A DNA stretch of 39,661 nt. Source: Alphaproteobacteria bacterium (GTDB lineage: Bacteria > Pseudomonadota > Alphaproteobacteria > Rhizobiales > Xanthobacteraceae). A program made the position numbers and the translations under genes. Location of the stretch: NCBI GenBank assembly GCA_005884685.1, contig VBAH01000047.1, forward strand, positions 1 through 39,661. The letters are read 5' to 3'. This document shows, in pieces, positions 28,404 to 36,774 of the stretch. Under the pieces are notes generated by a model that saw nothing but the letters and a program-made list of their open reading frames with translations, did not search any database and had not been told where the DNA came from. Position 1 is the stretch's first letter. Each line of letters opens with the position of its first letter.

Positions 28404-30119
28404 CTACCCCCTCACGTAAACCGCCTGCTGCGTGACGACGAAATCCACCCGCCCATCCGACAACGCCTGCAGGCACTCCTCCGGCCGGTTGACGATCGGC
28501 TCCTCGTGCACGTTGAAGCTGGTGTTGATCAGCACCGGCAGCCCGGTCTGGTCGCGGAAGCGGCGCAGGATCGCGGCGAACAGCGGGTTGTCCGCGTCGC
28601 GGATAATCTGCGGCCGCGCAGTGCCGTCGACATGCACCACGGCCGGAATGCGCGTGCGCCATTCGGGGCGCACGCCGCAGGTGATCGTCATGAAATGTGC
28701 CGCGTAGCGGTTCACGTCGGTGATCTCGAACACGCGGCTTGCGTCTTCCTCCAGCACGAACGGCGCGAACGGCATGAACTCGGAGCGGTCGAGCCGCTTG
28801 TTGAGCAGGTCGTTGATCGCGTGATCGTGCGGTGATGCGATGATCGACCGCGCGCCGAGCGCGCGCGGGCCGAACTCCATGCGCCCGGTATAGATCGCGC
28901 CGGCCTTGCCGGCACGGATGAGATCGACCGCAGTCTCGACCGGGCGTCCCGCGAGCCGGCGCATGCCGGCGGCAGCAAGCGTATCGTCGATGCGGCCGTC
29001 GTAGTTCTGGCCGAGATACACGGTGTCGAGGCGGTGGCGGTGGCGCAGCCACGTCTCGGTGCCGTCGCGCGCGTGCAGGAAGGTGAGCGCCGCGCCGACC
29101 GACAGACCCTCGTCGCCCATCGCGGGAAACACAAACACCTCATCGAGCGGCAGGGTCTCGGCGAGCAGCCGGTTGAGCCGCACGTTGGCGAACAGCCCAC
29201 CCGCAAGCGCGAGCCTGCGCGCGCCGGTGCGATGCAGCCACCAGCGCACCGACTGCACGGTGAAGTCTTCGGCGACCTTTTGAATGGAAGCCGCGATCGT
29301 CTCGCGCTCGTGCCCATGGCAGATTGCCAGAAACTTCTGGCGCATCGCAGACCAGTTCTTGAAATCAGTCTCGATCAGCCCCTTGTTGTCGTTGAAGCGA
29401 AACTGCGCTGCCATCTCGGGAGCAAGCTTCGGCTCGCCGTAAGCCGCAAGCCCCGTGAGCTTTCCCTCGTGTCGCAGCATGCGGAAGCCGCACGCGACCG
29501 TGGCGTAGCCGTAGGCGCTCGCGAGCCCGGTTTCTTTCAGCGTCTTCGTGAGCCAGCGGTCGTCGCCGTAATGACATTCGAGCGTGTTGTTTTTCAGCGA
29601 GCGCATCGAATAGCTGACATTGTCCCCGATGCCGTCGGAGGTATAGACCAGCGCATCGTTCCAGTCGGTGTAGAACAGCGCGGCAAGCGCGTGCGCGGCG
29701 TGGTGATTGGCGAAATAGATCTGCGTGCCTGGCCGGAACGAATTCTCTTTCAGGAAGCGGTCGGCGCGGAACAGCTTGTGCGTGTCGGCGATGCCGAAAC
29801 GATGACACAGCACCGCGAGCTCGCGGTGCGTGCGCTCGCGCCCTTGCCAGCGTTCGAACGTGTACCAGAGCTCGCGCGGCAGCGAGAACCTGTAGTCGTG
29901 GGTCGCAAACCACCCGCGCGTGGTGGCGATCGCATCGACGTCGCGGCGCGACCAGCCCGCGACGCGCAGCACCTCGTCAATGCTGAGCCAAGGCACCGAC
30001 TCGCCCGAGCCCTTCACGCGCGTGAGGCGCTCCTCCGACACCGCCGCGACCATCTGGTAGTCGTCGAACGCGGCGGCGGAGGAATCATGCATGCCGGCAT
30101 GGATCGCCAAGATACGCAA
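28404..30119 (-). CDS. NodU/TobZ-type carbamoyltransferase, orphan
   Basis: A 571-residue carbamoyltransferase of the family that transfers carbamoyl from carbamoyl phosphate, through an adenylate, to a hydroxyl on a sugar or natural product. The N-terminal Kae1-like domain has ILAIHAGMHDSSAAAF, the metal-binding FANHHAAHA (138-145 region) and YTSDGIGDNVSYS. The C-terminal YrdC-like domain has MEFGPRALGARSI, LNKRLDRSEFMPFAPFV and LINTSFNVHEEPIVN. TTG 30119 after an AGGTG ribosome site is preferred, because it puts the family start MRILAIHAG at residue 1; the ATG upstream lies in a repeat. No nod, antibiotic or polysaccharide gene is adjacent, so the acceptor is unknown. Confidence 0.87.
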   Translation of the reverse strand: MRILAIHAGMHDSSAAAFDDYQMVAAVSEERLTRVKGSGESVPWLSIDEVLRVAGWSRRDVDAIATTRGWFATHDYRFSLPRELWYTFERWQGRERTHRELAVLCHRFGIADTHKLFRADRFLKENSFRPGTQIYFANHHAAHALAALFYTDWNDALVYTSDGIGDNVSYSMRSLKNNTLECHYGDDRWLTKTLKETGLASAYGYATVACGFRMLRHEGKLTGLAAYGEPKLAPEMAAQFRFNDNKGLIETDFKNWSAMRQKFLAICHGHERETIAASIQKVAEDFTVQSVRWWLHRTGARRLALAGGLFANVRLNRLLAETLPLDEVFVFPAMGDEGLSVGAALTFLHARDGTETWLRHRHRLDTVYLGQNYDGRIDDTLAAAGMRRLAGRPVETAVDLIRAGKAGAIYTGRMEFGPRALGARSIIASPHDHAINDLLNKRLDRSEFMPFAPFVLEEDASRVFEITDVNRYAAHFMTITCGVRPEWRTRIPAVVHVDGTARPQIIRDADNPLFAAILRRFRDQTGLPVLINTSFNVHEEPIVNRPEECLQALSDGRVDFVVTQQAVYVRG

Positions 30120-30241
30120 ACAGGCACCTGTGTTTGAGGGGAAGGCTCGCTGGCGGGGAGCGGATAACACCGAACAAATCAGCGGGCTAGTGGTGGCAAT
30201 CCGGCGGTGGCGCGCCGCGCGGGCCGCGAGCTCCGCTTTCC

Positions 30242-30263
30242 CCTCTCCCGCTTGCGGGAGAGG
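30242..30263. repeat. Short hairpin upstream of the carbamoyltransferase gene
   Basis: An 8-bp stem (CCTCTCCC / GGGAGAGG) with loop GCTTGC is followed on plus by an A-rich run. It resembles a truncated copy of the CCCTCCCC-type repeats elsewhere in the window. Orientation does not suit a terminator for the gene on minus. Confidence 0.5.
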
Positions 30264-30435
30264 CAAAAAAAGCGCCCTACACCTACGTGCTTGAAAACCT
30301 TGCCGGAAAAAAAGTTACGCACGCCCCCCAAACCCACCCTTATCATTCCCGCACCCTGCTCGCCGAGGGGCGCACTCATGAGGCGTCTTGAGCGCGGAGC
30401 GGGCCGGAGCGGGACCGGAGAACAGGTCCTCAATC

Positions 30436-30780
30436 CGGCAGCCGGCGCCCGGCAATTCCGGGCCTCGGTTGGTGCGGCGCCCGCGGACGAGGCTCGCAAC
30501 CTCGTACTCGGGCGGCGGCGGGGCTCCGCCCGGGGACACAACGATCCCCTGCCGGGAGCCGGCTGATGGCAGCGCTAAGCGCGCTGCTGAAAGCGCGGCC
30601 CGCCGCCGTAAGGAGAACGCCGCAGCGGAGCGCCGAAAGGCGCGCCGGCCTACGTCACTGGCCGGTGATCTTCGGGCGCTTCCCGAAGATCGGCTCGACC
30701 GCGAGGCGGGCCACCGGGTGCGGCGCTTCCGCACCAGCGCCTGTCGGCGCTCTGCTCCCCTCATTTTTTAAGGGAGCGGA
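30436..30780 (+). ncRNA. Candidate structured RNA or mosaic repeat element in an 860-bp gene-free stretch
   Basis: The stretch 30120-30979 holds no convincing gene. Within it a chain of complementary segments is visible. A closing stem CAGCCGGC/GCCGGCTG (30439-30446, 30558-30565) encloses GCCCGG/CCGGGC (30447-30463), ACGAGG/CCTCGT (30487-30505), GGGCGG/CCGCCC (30510-30531) and GGGG/CCCC (30532-30549). Then come GCAGCGC/GCGCTGC (30569-30587), GCGCC-GAAA-GGCGC (30630-30643), a 7-bp stem at 30644-30666, a perfect 10-bp stem GATCTTCGGG/CCCGAAGATC (30667-30691) and GCTCCC/GGGAGC with a T-rich loop (30754-30777). The GAAA tetraloop favours plus. It matches no RNA class I recognise. A repeated mosaic element is equally possible. 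Confidence 0.35.
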
Positions 30781-30855
30781 AAACAGACGAGGGGCACCCG
30801 GCGCCCTCCCAAACCGGGCGATGGCGCTCGGCTGTTTGACAATTGAATCGGAAAT

Positions 30856-30977
30856 GTAGGGCGCAATAAGCGACGCGGGAGCGGAGCGCATTGCGCCACA
30901 TCGCTCAGGCGGCGCAGGGCGCGGAGTTCATCATCGGGCCGGCCGAAGGCCGGACCCGTTGGCTTACTGCGCCCTAC
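30856..30977. repeat. Palindromic repeat downstream of the alpha/beta hydrolase gene
   Basis: A 122-bp element with 16-bp ends, GTAGGGCGCAATAAGC (30856-30871) and GCTTACTGCGCCCTAC (30962-30977), with one mismatch. It contains GCGCATTGCGCC and GGCCGGCCGAAGGCCGG segments. The right end lies 2 bp from the stop of the hydrolase gene. Confidence 0.8.
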
Positions 30978-30979
30978 GC

Positions 30980-31855
30980 CTAGAGGCGGCCCTTCGTGCG
31001 GATCGACCGTTTGTCCCTTGCGCCCCAGCGGCCGGCATCGACCAACGCGAGAAAATCCCCCAGCGTCTGATTGAATAGCGCCGGCTCTTCGATGTTCACC
31101 GTGTGGCCGCTCTTGGGAAACACCGCGAGGCCGGAGGCCGCGATGCGCTTCTTCAGGTAAATGCTCGGCTCGATGCAGGCATCGTCCTCGTCGCCGCAGA
31201 TGATCAACGTCGGCAGCGTGATCTTCTCGATGTCCGCGGCGAATTCGTAAAGCGGCGGGCGGCCCGCCTGATAGCCGCGCAGCGTGTTCGCGGCGCCCGT
31301 GTCGGAATGACTCGCGAACTGGTCGTAGAATTCCCGGTAGCCGCGCGGGTCCTTCACCTCGAACGGAATGCGCGATGGGCCCATGCCGTAGGTCTTCGCC
31401 ACGCCTTCGGAGCCTGCTTTGTCGTACTCTGCCGCGGTCGCGCGCGCGGCATCGCGGAATTCGTCGAGCACGCCGCGCTCCGAGCCCGAGCCGGTGCCGG
31501 CGAGCGTCAGCGAAAGCGCCCGTTGCGGATACTTGATGCCGGCGTGGAGCGTCGCGTAGCCGCCCTGCGACAGCCCGCAGATGTGCGCCTTGTCGATTTT
31601 GAGATGATCGAGCACCGCGATCACGTCGTCGCGGAAATGCTCGTAAGAATACGACGACGGATCGTCCGGAACGTCGGAGGGATGATAGCCGCGGAACGAG
31701 AACGTGATGCAGCGGTAGCGCCGCGCGAAATAGCGCATCTGCGGCTCCCACGCGCGCCAGTCGCCGGCGAACTCGTGCACGAACAGAAGCGGCCTGCCGT
31801 CGCCCGCTTCCTCGTAATGCAGGCGCACATTCTCGCGGGTGGTGGCGAAGGGCAT
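30980..31855 (-). CDS. Alpha/beta fold hydrolase
   Basis: A 291-residue cytoplasmic hydrolase with no signal peptide. The oxyanion region is LFVHEFAGDW, the nucleophile serine is in GLSQGG, the acid is probably in CGDEDDAC and the histidine in GHTVN. The layout resembles the 3-oxoadipate enol-lactonase/chloroperoxidase-like group, but the substrate cannot be assigned. A GGGGAGAAA ribosome site lies ahead of ATG 31855. A second alpha/beta hydrolase gene follows upstream on the same strand beyond a palindromic repeat. Confidence 0.88.
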   Translation of the reverse strand: MPFATTRENVRLHYEEAGDGRPLLFVHEFAGDWRAWEPQMRYFARRYRCITFSFRGYHPSDVPDDPSSYSYEHFRDDVIAVLDHLKIDKAHICGLSQGGYATLHAGIKYPQRALSLTLAGTGSGSERGVLDEFRDAARATAAEYDKAGSEGVAKTYGMGPSRIPFEVKDPRGYREFYDQFASHSDTGAANTLRGYQAGRPPLYEFAADIEKITLPTLIICGDEDDACIEPSIYLKKRIAASGLAVFPKSGHTVNIEEPALFNQTLGDFLALVDAGRWGARDKRSIRTKGRL

Positions 31856-31897
31856 GGGCGGTTTCTCCCCAATAGATGTTGCGTTTGGACTATCACC

Positions 31898-32005
31898 CGC
31901 TCATTCCCGCGCAAGCGGGAATCCCCCTCCCTTTTATCCCTCCCCCGCTTGCGGGGGAGGGTAGGGTGGGGGCCCCTGGATGCCCGCTTTCGCGGGCATG
32001 AGCGG
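31898..32005. repeat. Palindromic intergenic repeat, copy 2 of the family at 3868-3967
   Basis: Bounded by CCGCTCAT and ATGAGCGG, it contains CCCGCGCAAGCGGG, CCCTCCCCCGC/GCGGGGGAGGG and ATGCCCGC/GCGGGCAT hairpins. It shares the order and much of the sequence of the element at 3868-3967. It lies between two minus-strand hydrolase genes, with its right end 1 bp from the stop of the epoxide-hydrolase-like gene. Confidence 0.82.
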
Positions 32006-32006
32006 A

Positions 32007-32975
32007 TCAAGAGTGATGCGCGCGCAGGAACGCAATCAGCGCCGCATTCACCTCCTCCGGCCGCTCCTGCTGGATCCAGTGGCCGGCGCCATCGATCAGC
32101 ACCTTGCCCTTCAGGTTTGTCACCACGCTGTCCATCTCGTCGAGCGCGCGCTTGCCGAGTGAGCCGGTGATCACGGCGTCGTTGGCACCCGCGATGAACA
32201 GCGCCGGCTGATCGATCGTCGCGCCCTGCCAAGGCGCGGTCAGCTCCCAGTTGCGGTCGATGTTGCGATACCAACTGAGCCCGCCGCGAAAGCCGCTGCG
32301 CCGGTATTCATCGGCGAACACCGCCATGTCGGATTCGGTCAGCCAGGGCGGAAGCGGAACGTCGCGCCGCGGTCCGAGAAAGCCCTTCGCGCGATCCACA
32401 TAGAGGCTCATCTTTTCGGCGCGCGGCGTTTCGCCGAAGCCGATGTGGAAGAGGCAGCGCAGCGTAAACGCGGCATCGCGCGCGAACTCGTCCTCTGCGG
32501 CCTGCTCCTGAAAATACAGATAGTAGTAATCGGACTTGCCGGCCTTGCGCAGCATCTCGAGCGGCGGCATGGGGCCACGGCGGCGATGCGGCACGCTCAT
32601 CGCCACGACGGCCGGAAACACGTCCGGCCGCATCAACGCCGCATGCCAGGCGACCGGCGCGCCCCAATCATGGCCGACGATCGCGGCGCGCGTCTCGCCG
32701 AGCGCAGCCACCAGCGCGACCATGTCGCCGACATTGTGCAAGATCGTGCAGGCCGCCACATCATCCGGCACGGTCGTGCGGCCGAAGCCGCGCATGTCGG
32801 GCGCGACCGCGCGAAAGCCGACCGCCGCGAGCGCGACGAGCTGGTGGCGCCACGAATACCAAATCTCCGGCCAGCCATGACACAGCAGCACCAGGGGGCC
32901 GTGGCCGTATTCGGCGAGATTCATCTCGATCCCGTTGACCGCGACGGTGCGGAACCGGAATTCGAACGGCATCAT
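32007..32975 (-). CDS. Epoxide-hydrolase-like alpha/beta hydrolase
   Basis: A 322-residue alpha/beta hydrolase. HGWPEIWYSW is the oxyanion HGWP motif, GHDWGAPVAW contains an aspartate nucleophile as in soluble epoxide hydrolases (haloalkane dehalogenases also use aspartate), SWYRN supplies a lid tyrosine and GAGHWIQQE the catalytic histidine. This combination favours epoxide hydrolase over dehalogenase. Start MMPFEF at 32975 lies 2 bp after the stop of the upstream metallo-beta-lactamase-fold gene, suggesting one transcript. The longer open frame reaching 33821 overlaps that gene and is not used. Substrate unknown. Confidence 0.87.
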   Translation of the reverse strand: MMPFEFRFRTVAVNGIEMNLAEYGHGPLVLLCHGWPEIWYSWRHQLVALAAVGFRAVAPDMRGFGRTTVPDDVAACTILHNVGDMVALVAALGETRAAIVGHDWGAPVAWHAALMRPDVFPAVVAMSVPHRRRGPMPPLEMLRKAGKSDYYYLYFQEQAAEDEFARDAAFTLRCLFHIGFGETPRAEKMSLYVDRAKGFLGPRRDVPLPPWLTESDMAVFADEYRRSGFRGGLSWYRNIDRNWELTAPWQGATIDQPALFIAGANDAVITGSLGKRALDEMDSVVTNLKGKVLIDGAGHWIQQERPEEVNAALIAFLRAHHS

Positions 32976-32977
32976 CG

Positions 32978-33784
32978 TCAGCGGCCCGGCAGCACGAGCA
33001 GTTTCGGCTTCGTCGGCAGCGTGTGTTTCGACAACACGACAGAGGGGACTTCCAATGTCTCCACGTCCCAGTCGCGGCTGATGCGATCGATGAAGCGGTT
33101 GAGCGTGAAGCTCGAGAAGAAGTGCATCGGGATCATCAGCGGCGCTTTCAGCGCGGTGAGCACCTCGATCATGCCCTCGAGATCGAGCGTATAGGAGCCG
33201 TCGACCGGCACCAGCACGACATCGACGCGGCCGATCTCGCTCAACTGCTGCTGCGTCAGCGTGTGATGGAGGTGGCCGAGATGCGCGATGCACAAATTGG
33301 CGACCTCGAAGATGAAGATCGAATTGCCATGGCGCTGCGTGCCGCCGCCCCAGTCGCGGATGTTGGTCGCAACCGAGCGCACGCGCACGTCCTGGAACTG
33401 GACATCCCAGTCGGTCGGGCGCCCGTCGTCCTTCCAGCCGCGCAACACGAAGCGGATGCCGGGATCGGGCCGGTCGGTGAAGTGCGTCGAGTGCGCGCGG
33501 TTCATGGTGACGATGTCGGGACGCACCGGCGTGCGCACGTAATCGTTGTAGTCGGTCGCGATGCGCACGAGCTTCGGGCTCTCGATCAGGAAGGTGGAGT
33601 GGCCGACGTAATTGATGCGCACCTCGCCTTCCTTCAGGGATGCGAGACGGAACGGCGCGCGGGTCTGCGCGACCAGCCCCGGGCAGGACTCGTTCATTTC
33701 GGGCTTTGCCTGCGGCGCCGCGCCCTGCGCAAACGCGGCCTGGGTGCCAAGCGCCAGAAGCGAGATGAGCAGCGGGACATGCAT
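32978..33784 (-). CDS. Exported metallo-beta-lactamase-fold protein, UlaG-like
   Basis: A 268-residue protein with a signal peptide (MHVPLLISLLALGTQAAFAQ) from ATG 33784, preceded by an AGGGAG ribosome site. The mature part carries INYVGHSTFLIES, TMNRAHSTHF, HLGHLHHTL, LVPVDGSYTLD and PMHFFSSFT, the pattern of the UlaG/YcjY-like branch of the metallo-beta-lactamase fold. The canonical HxHxDH motif is not intact: the corresponding segment reads NRAHSTHF, so full hydrolase activity is uncertain. It lies 2 bp upstream of the epoxide-hydrolase-like gene. Confidence 0.8.
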   Translation of the reverse strand: MHVPLLISLLALGTQAAFAQGAAPQAKPEMNESCPGLVAQTRAPFRLASLKEGEVRINYVGHSTFLIESPKLVRIATDYNDYVRTPVRPDIVTMNRAHSTHFTDRPDPGIRFVLRGWKDDGRPTDWDVQFQDVRVRSVATNIRDWGGGTQRHGNSIFIFEVANLCIAHLGHLHHTLTQQQLSEIGRVDVVLVPVDGSYTLDLEGMIEVLTALKAPLMIPMHFFSSFTLNRFIDRISRDWDVETLEVPSVVLSKHTLPTKPKLLVLPGR

Positions 33785-33826
33785 CGATCGGCTCCCTGCA
33801 GTCGGGCGGCGCCTCCTGCATAGCAA

Positions 33827-33853
33827 AAACCCTCTCCCGGAAGGAGAGGGTTT
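33827..33853 (-). terminator. Rho-independent terminator
   Basis: An 11-bp stem (AAACCCTCTCC / GGAGAGGGTTT, 5-nt loop) runs on the minus strand into TTTTTGC. It lies 26 bp past the stop of the E/K/P-rich membrane protein gene and upstream of the metallo-beta-lactamase-fold gene, so it probably ends the former transcript. Confidence 0.8.
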
Positions 33854-33879
33854 GCCGATCGGAACGGGACGTCGCGCGT

Positions 33880-34908
33880 CTAGCGCTGGACGATGAGGCC
33901 GCGCGCGGTGATAACCACCCAGCGGCCGTCCTGGCGCTTGATCGCCTCGATGCGCCCGAGGCCCGGTGCGGTTTCGCCGGGCTCGACTTCGATGATGCCG
34001 TTGCGGCCCTCGATCAGCGCGGCGCCGTCATAGACGCGGCGCAGCACATAATCCTGCAGGATCGGCGGCTTGAGCGTGGTCGGCGGATCGCCCAGCACCA
34101 TCGGCGCGGTCGCGGCCGTCTTCGGCTGAATCGAGCCGGTCACCTCGGGCGCGACGTGCGCCGGTGCGGCGGCCGCTGCCGTGACGAGCTTGCGCTGCTC
34201 GGCCTGCGCCTTCTCGACGCGATCGAGCACCTCGGCGATCTTGCCGATCTGGGCATTCTGCGCGTTCTGGCTGACGTTCGATGTGCTGACGCTGACCTTC
34301 AGCGTCACAAGATTGTCGCTGAGCGATTTCATCGCCCCGCGCAATTGCGCCACGTTATCCTTCAGCGCCTTCACCTCTTCGGCGACATTGTCTTTGGCGG
34401 CCGCGACCTGCGGCGCCGGCGCCGGCGCCGGCAGCGTGGCAAACTTGGCAACGCCGAGCGAGCCGCCGATCGCGCCGATGCTCGCTGCGATTGCGACGCA
34501 GGCGGCAAGCAGCGCGAAGCGGCCATTGCGCGACGGTTTTGCGATCGGCTCGGGCTTCGGCTCGAAGCGTTGCTTCAAGCGGACGATCGCGGCCGGCTCG
34601 GCGAGCTGCGCCGCCGGCGGCAGCGTCCGCGCCTCGACCTGCGGTTCAAATTTCGGCTCCGGCTTTTGCTCGATCTTTTGTTCGATCTTCTGTTCGATCT
34701 TGGGGTCGACCTTTTCCGGCTCGGCCTTCGCTTCGATTTTCGGGGCCTCGGCTTTCGGCGCTTCGGTCTCGCCGGCCTCGACTTTCGCAGCGGCGGCCTC
34801 CGGTTTTGCCTCGGGCGTAATCGAGGGCGCGTCCGTCAGGGTCGGCTCGACTTTCGGTGTCTCATCGCTGGACATGGGGGCGATTCCAATGGATGGAAAT
34901 TCATCCAT
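33880..34908 (-). CDS. Single-pass membrane protein with E/K/P-rich N-terminal region
   Basis: A 342-residue protein of unknown function. Residues 1 to about 125 are rich in Glu, Lys, Pro and Ala, including a KIEQ repeat encoded by three 12-bp units at 34669-34704. One transmembrane segment follows (FALLAACVAIAASIGAIGGSLGVA). A predicted coiled coil (EEVKALKDNVAQLRGAMKSLSDNLVTLKVSV, DRVEKAQAEQRK) and a compact C-terminal domain (LQDYVLRRVYDGAALIEGRN, GRIEAIKRQDGRWVVITARG) come next. This layout suggests a cytoplasmic disordered tail and a periplasmic coiled-coil domain. ATG 34908 sits inside an inverted repeat (34886-34911); ATG 34875 is an alternative. A terminator follows. Confidence 0.85.
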   Translation of the reverse strand: MDEFPSIGIAPMSSDETPKVEPTLTDAPSITPEAKPEAAAAKVEAGETEAPKAEAPKIEAKAEPEKVDPKIEQKIEQKIEQKPEPKFEPQVEARTLPPAAQLAEPAAIVRLKQRFEPKPEPIAKPSRNGRFALLAACVAIAASIGAIGGSLGVAKFATLPAPAPAPQVAAAKDNVAEEVKALKDNVAQLRGAMKSLSDNLVTLKVSVSTSNVSQNAQNAQIGKIAEVLDRVEKAQAEQRKLVTAAAAAPAHVAPEVTGSIQPKTAATAPMVLGDPPTTLKPPILQDYVLRRVYDGAALIEGRNGIIEVEPGETAPGLGRIEAIKRQDGRWVVITARGLIVQR

Positions 34909-34911
34909 TGG
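34886..34911. promoter_or_regulatory. Perfect inverted repeat overlapping a start codon
   Basis: CCAATGGATG and CATCCATTGG, 10 bp each with a 6-bp spacer, include the ATG at 34908. As DNA it could be an operator; as RNA on minus it could form a hairpin covering the start codon. Confidence 0.45.
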
Positions 34912-34970
34912 TAACTTTCAGACGTTACCGGCGAGTTAACGGATTGTTGCCGCGCGGCGGCAAAGTCGCG

Positions 34971-35612
34971 TCAATTTTGCAGGTAGCCATTGCCTTGCCG
35001 CTCCCTGCCGATGGTCGTGGCGGGGCCGTGGCCAGGCAGGACGGTGACGTCATCGCCCAGCGGCAGCAGCTTCTCCTTGATGCCTGCAATGAGCTGCTCG
35101 GAGTTTCCGTAGGTGAAGTCGGTGCGGCCGACCGAGTTCTGGAATAGCGTGTCGCCGACCAGCGCGAAGCGCGCCGGCACATTCACGAACACCAGGTGGC
35201 CGGGCGTGTGGCCGGGGACGTGCAGCACGTTGAACGTCAGATCGCCGATGCTTACCGTCTCGCCTTCGACCAGCCAGCGGTCGGGCTTTACGTTGCGCGA
35301 GTCGGTGATGCCGAACCGCGGACCCTGACTCTCCAGGTTCGAGAGCAGGAAGGCATCGCGTTCATCGGGACCCTCGATCGGGACGGACAGCGCCTCGGCA
35401 AGTTCGGCCGCGCCGCCCGCATGATCGAAGTGGCCGTGCGTCAGCAGAATTCGTTCCGGCGTGACCTTGAGCTGCTCGATCGCCTTGCGGATATTCGCGA
35501 CGTCGCCGCCGGGATCGACGATCGCTGCACGGTTGGTGGCCGTGCAGGCGACGATCGAGCAGTTTTGCTGGATCGGCGTGACCGGCACGACGGTGACTTT
35601 GAGCGGCTGCAT
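34971..35612 (-). CDS. Glyoxalase-II-like metallo-beta-lactamase-fold hydrolase
   Basis: A 213-residue cytoplasmic metallohydrolase. The metal site THGHFDHAGG (HxHxDH) is intact, with later ligands in VPGHTPGHL, FALVGDTLF and VLPGHGP. The short length and the PIQQNCSIVACTATNRAAIVDPGGD N-terminus resemble the YcbL-type glyoxalase II branch, which hydrolyses S-lactoylglutathione or similar thioesters. Substrate is inferred. It lies 32 bp downstream of the adenosine kinase gene. Confidence 0.92.
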   Translation of the reverse strand: MQPLKVTVVPVTPIQQNCSIVACTATNRAAIVDPGGDVANIRKAIEQLKVTPERILLTHGHFDHAGGAAELAEALSVPIEGPDERDAFLLSNLESQGPRFGITDSRNVKPDRWLVEGETVSIGDLTFNVLHVPGHTPGHLVFVNVPARFALVGDTLFQNSVGRTDFTYGNSEQLIAGIKEKLLPLGDDVTVLPGHGPATTIGRERQGNGYLQN

Positions 35613-35644
35613 GGGAACGCTTCAGGTCCGAGGAGGCAAGCGCC

Positions 35645-36646
35645 TCATATAGGTAGCCCGTTTTGCCGTGCGAGGTCCTGCAGCGATGTCTCGGGCCGTG
35701 CGCCGAGATGCTGGATCACCTCGGCTGCCGCGAGCGCGCCGAGCCGTGCGGCCGTGCGGTGATCCCTGTCGCGCGCAAGGCCGACGAGAAATCCGGCGGC
35801 AAACAGGTCGCCCGCGCCGGTGGCATCGACGAGCTTGTCGATCGGCACGGCTTCGACCGCCTCGCTCTTGCCGCCCGCGACGACCACGCAGCCCTTCTCA
35901 CTGCGCGTCACCACGGCGAGGCGCACGTCCCCGCGCAGCGCTGCGGCGGCGGTATCGAAATCGGCGGTTTCGTACAGGCTCTTCAATTCGCTCTCGTTGG
36001 CAAAGATCAGGTCGACCGCCCCGCTGCGCATCAGGTTGAGAAATTCGTCGCGATAGCGCCCGACGCAGAACGCATCGGAGAGCGTCAACGCGACCTTGCG
36101 GCCGGCGTCATGCGCGATCGTTGCGGCCTTGCGGAAGGCTTCCTTGGCATGCGGCGGATCCCACAGATAGCCTTCGAGGTAGGTGATTGCCGCGCCCTTG
36201 ACGACATCGGGATCGACGTCGTTTGGATGCAAATCCTGCGCGGCGCCGAGATACGTATTCATGGTGCGCTCGCCGTCGGGCGTAACCAGTACATAACAGC
36301 GCGCGGTCGAGGGTCCGGCGGACGCGGGCGGGGTATCGAAGGCAACGCCGGCCGCGCGGATGTCATGCGCGAATGCACGCCCCAGTTCGTCGTCCTTCAC
36401 TTTGCCGACGAAGGCGGCGCGCGCGCCAAAACTTGCCACGCCGGCGATCGTGTTCGCGGCCGAGCCGCCGGAAACCTCGATCGCGGGCCCCATCGAGGCG
36501 TAGATCGCTTCCGCGCGCGGCTCGTCGATCAGCGCCATCGTTCCCTTGTTCATCCCGTGCCGGATCAGGAAATCGTCCTCGGTGCGCGCGATCACGTCGA
36601 CGATGGCGTTGCCGATGCCAAGGACATCGAATTGCGTGGCAGGCAT
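35645..36646 (-). CDS. Adenosine kinase, PfkB family
   Basis: A 333-residue sugar kinase, probably adenosine kinase, which recycles adenosine to AMP. The N-terminal [16 protein letters not shown], substrate-binding [15 protein letters not shown], and C-terminal [17 protein letters not shown] (anion hole and catalytic aspartate) are the PfkB signatures. Alphaproteobacterial adenosine kinases have this length and spacing. ATG 36646 with a GGAG ribosome site is preferred to the TTG at 36652. It is divergent from trpS. Confidence 0.9.
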   Translation of the reverse strand: MPATQFDVLGIGNAIVDVIARTEDDFLIRHGMNKGTMALIDEPRAEAIYASMGPAIEVSGGSAANTIAGVASFGARAAFVGKVKDDELGRAFAHDIRAAGVAFDTPPASAGPSTARCYVLVTPDGERTMNTYLGAAQDLHPNDVDPDVVKGAAITYLEGYLWDPPHAKEAFRKAATIAHDAGRKVALTLSDAFCVGRYRDEFLNLMRSGAVDLIFANESELKSLYETADFDTAAAALRGDVRLAVVTRSEKGCVVVAGGKSEAVEAVPIDKLVDATGAGDLFAAGFLVGLARDRDHRTAARLGALAAAEVIQHLGARPETSLQDLARQNGLPI

Positions 36647-36774
36647 CGGCAAGCTCCGGTTTGTCGGGGAGGGGCGGCAGGGCCGCGCGCACTATAGCGA
36701 GCGGTCTCTTCGGGGCAACACTTGCGCCGATGCGCCCCGGCGTGGCATCTGACGCGCCGCAATCGGAGAGCCTC

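Noticed and set aside
30315..30771. Overlapping open frames on both strands (30388-30771 plus, 30315-30764 minus)
   Set aside because: They are Arg/Ala/Pro-rich, lack ribosome sites and protein motifs, and coincide with dense hairpins, so a structured or repeat element is more likely.
32978..33784. Active metallo-beta-lactamase (antibiotic resistance)
   Set aside because: Motifs fit the UlaG/YcjY-like branch and the HxHxDH metal motif is not intact; nothing indicates beta-lactam hydrolysis.
36373..36774. Possible 134-codon N-terminal extension of trpS
   Set aside because: It is antisense to adenosine kinase and low in complexity; ATG 36775 has a ribosome site and the standard TrpS N-terminus.
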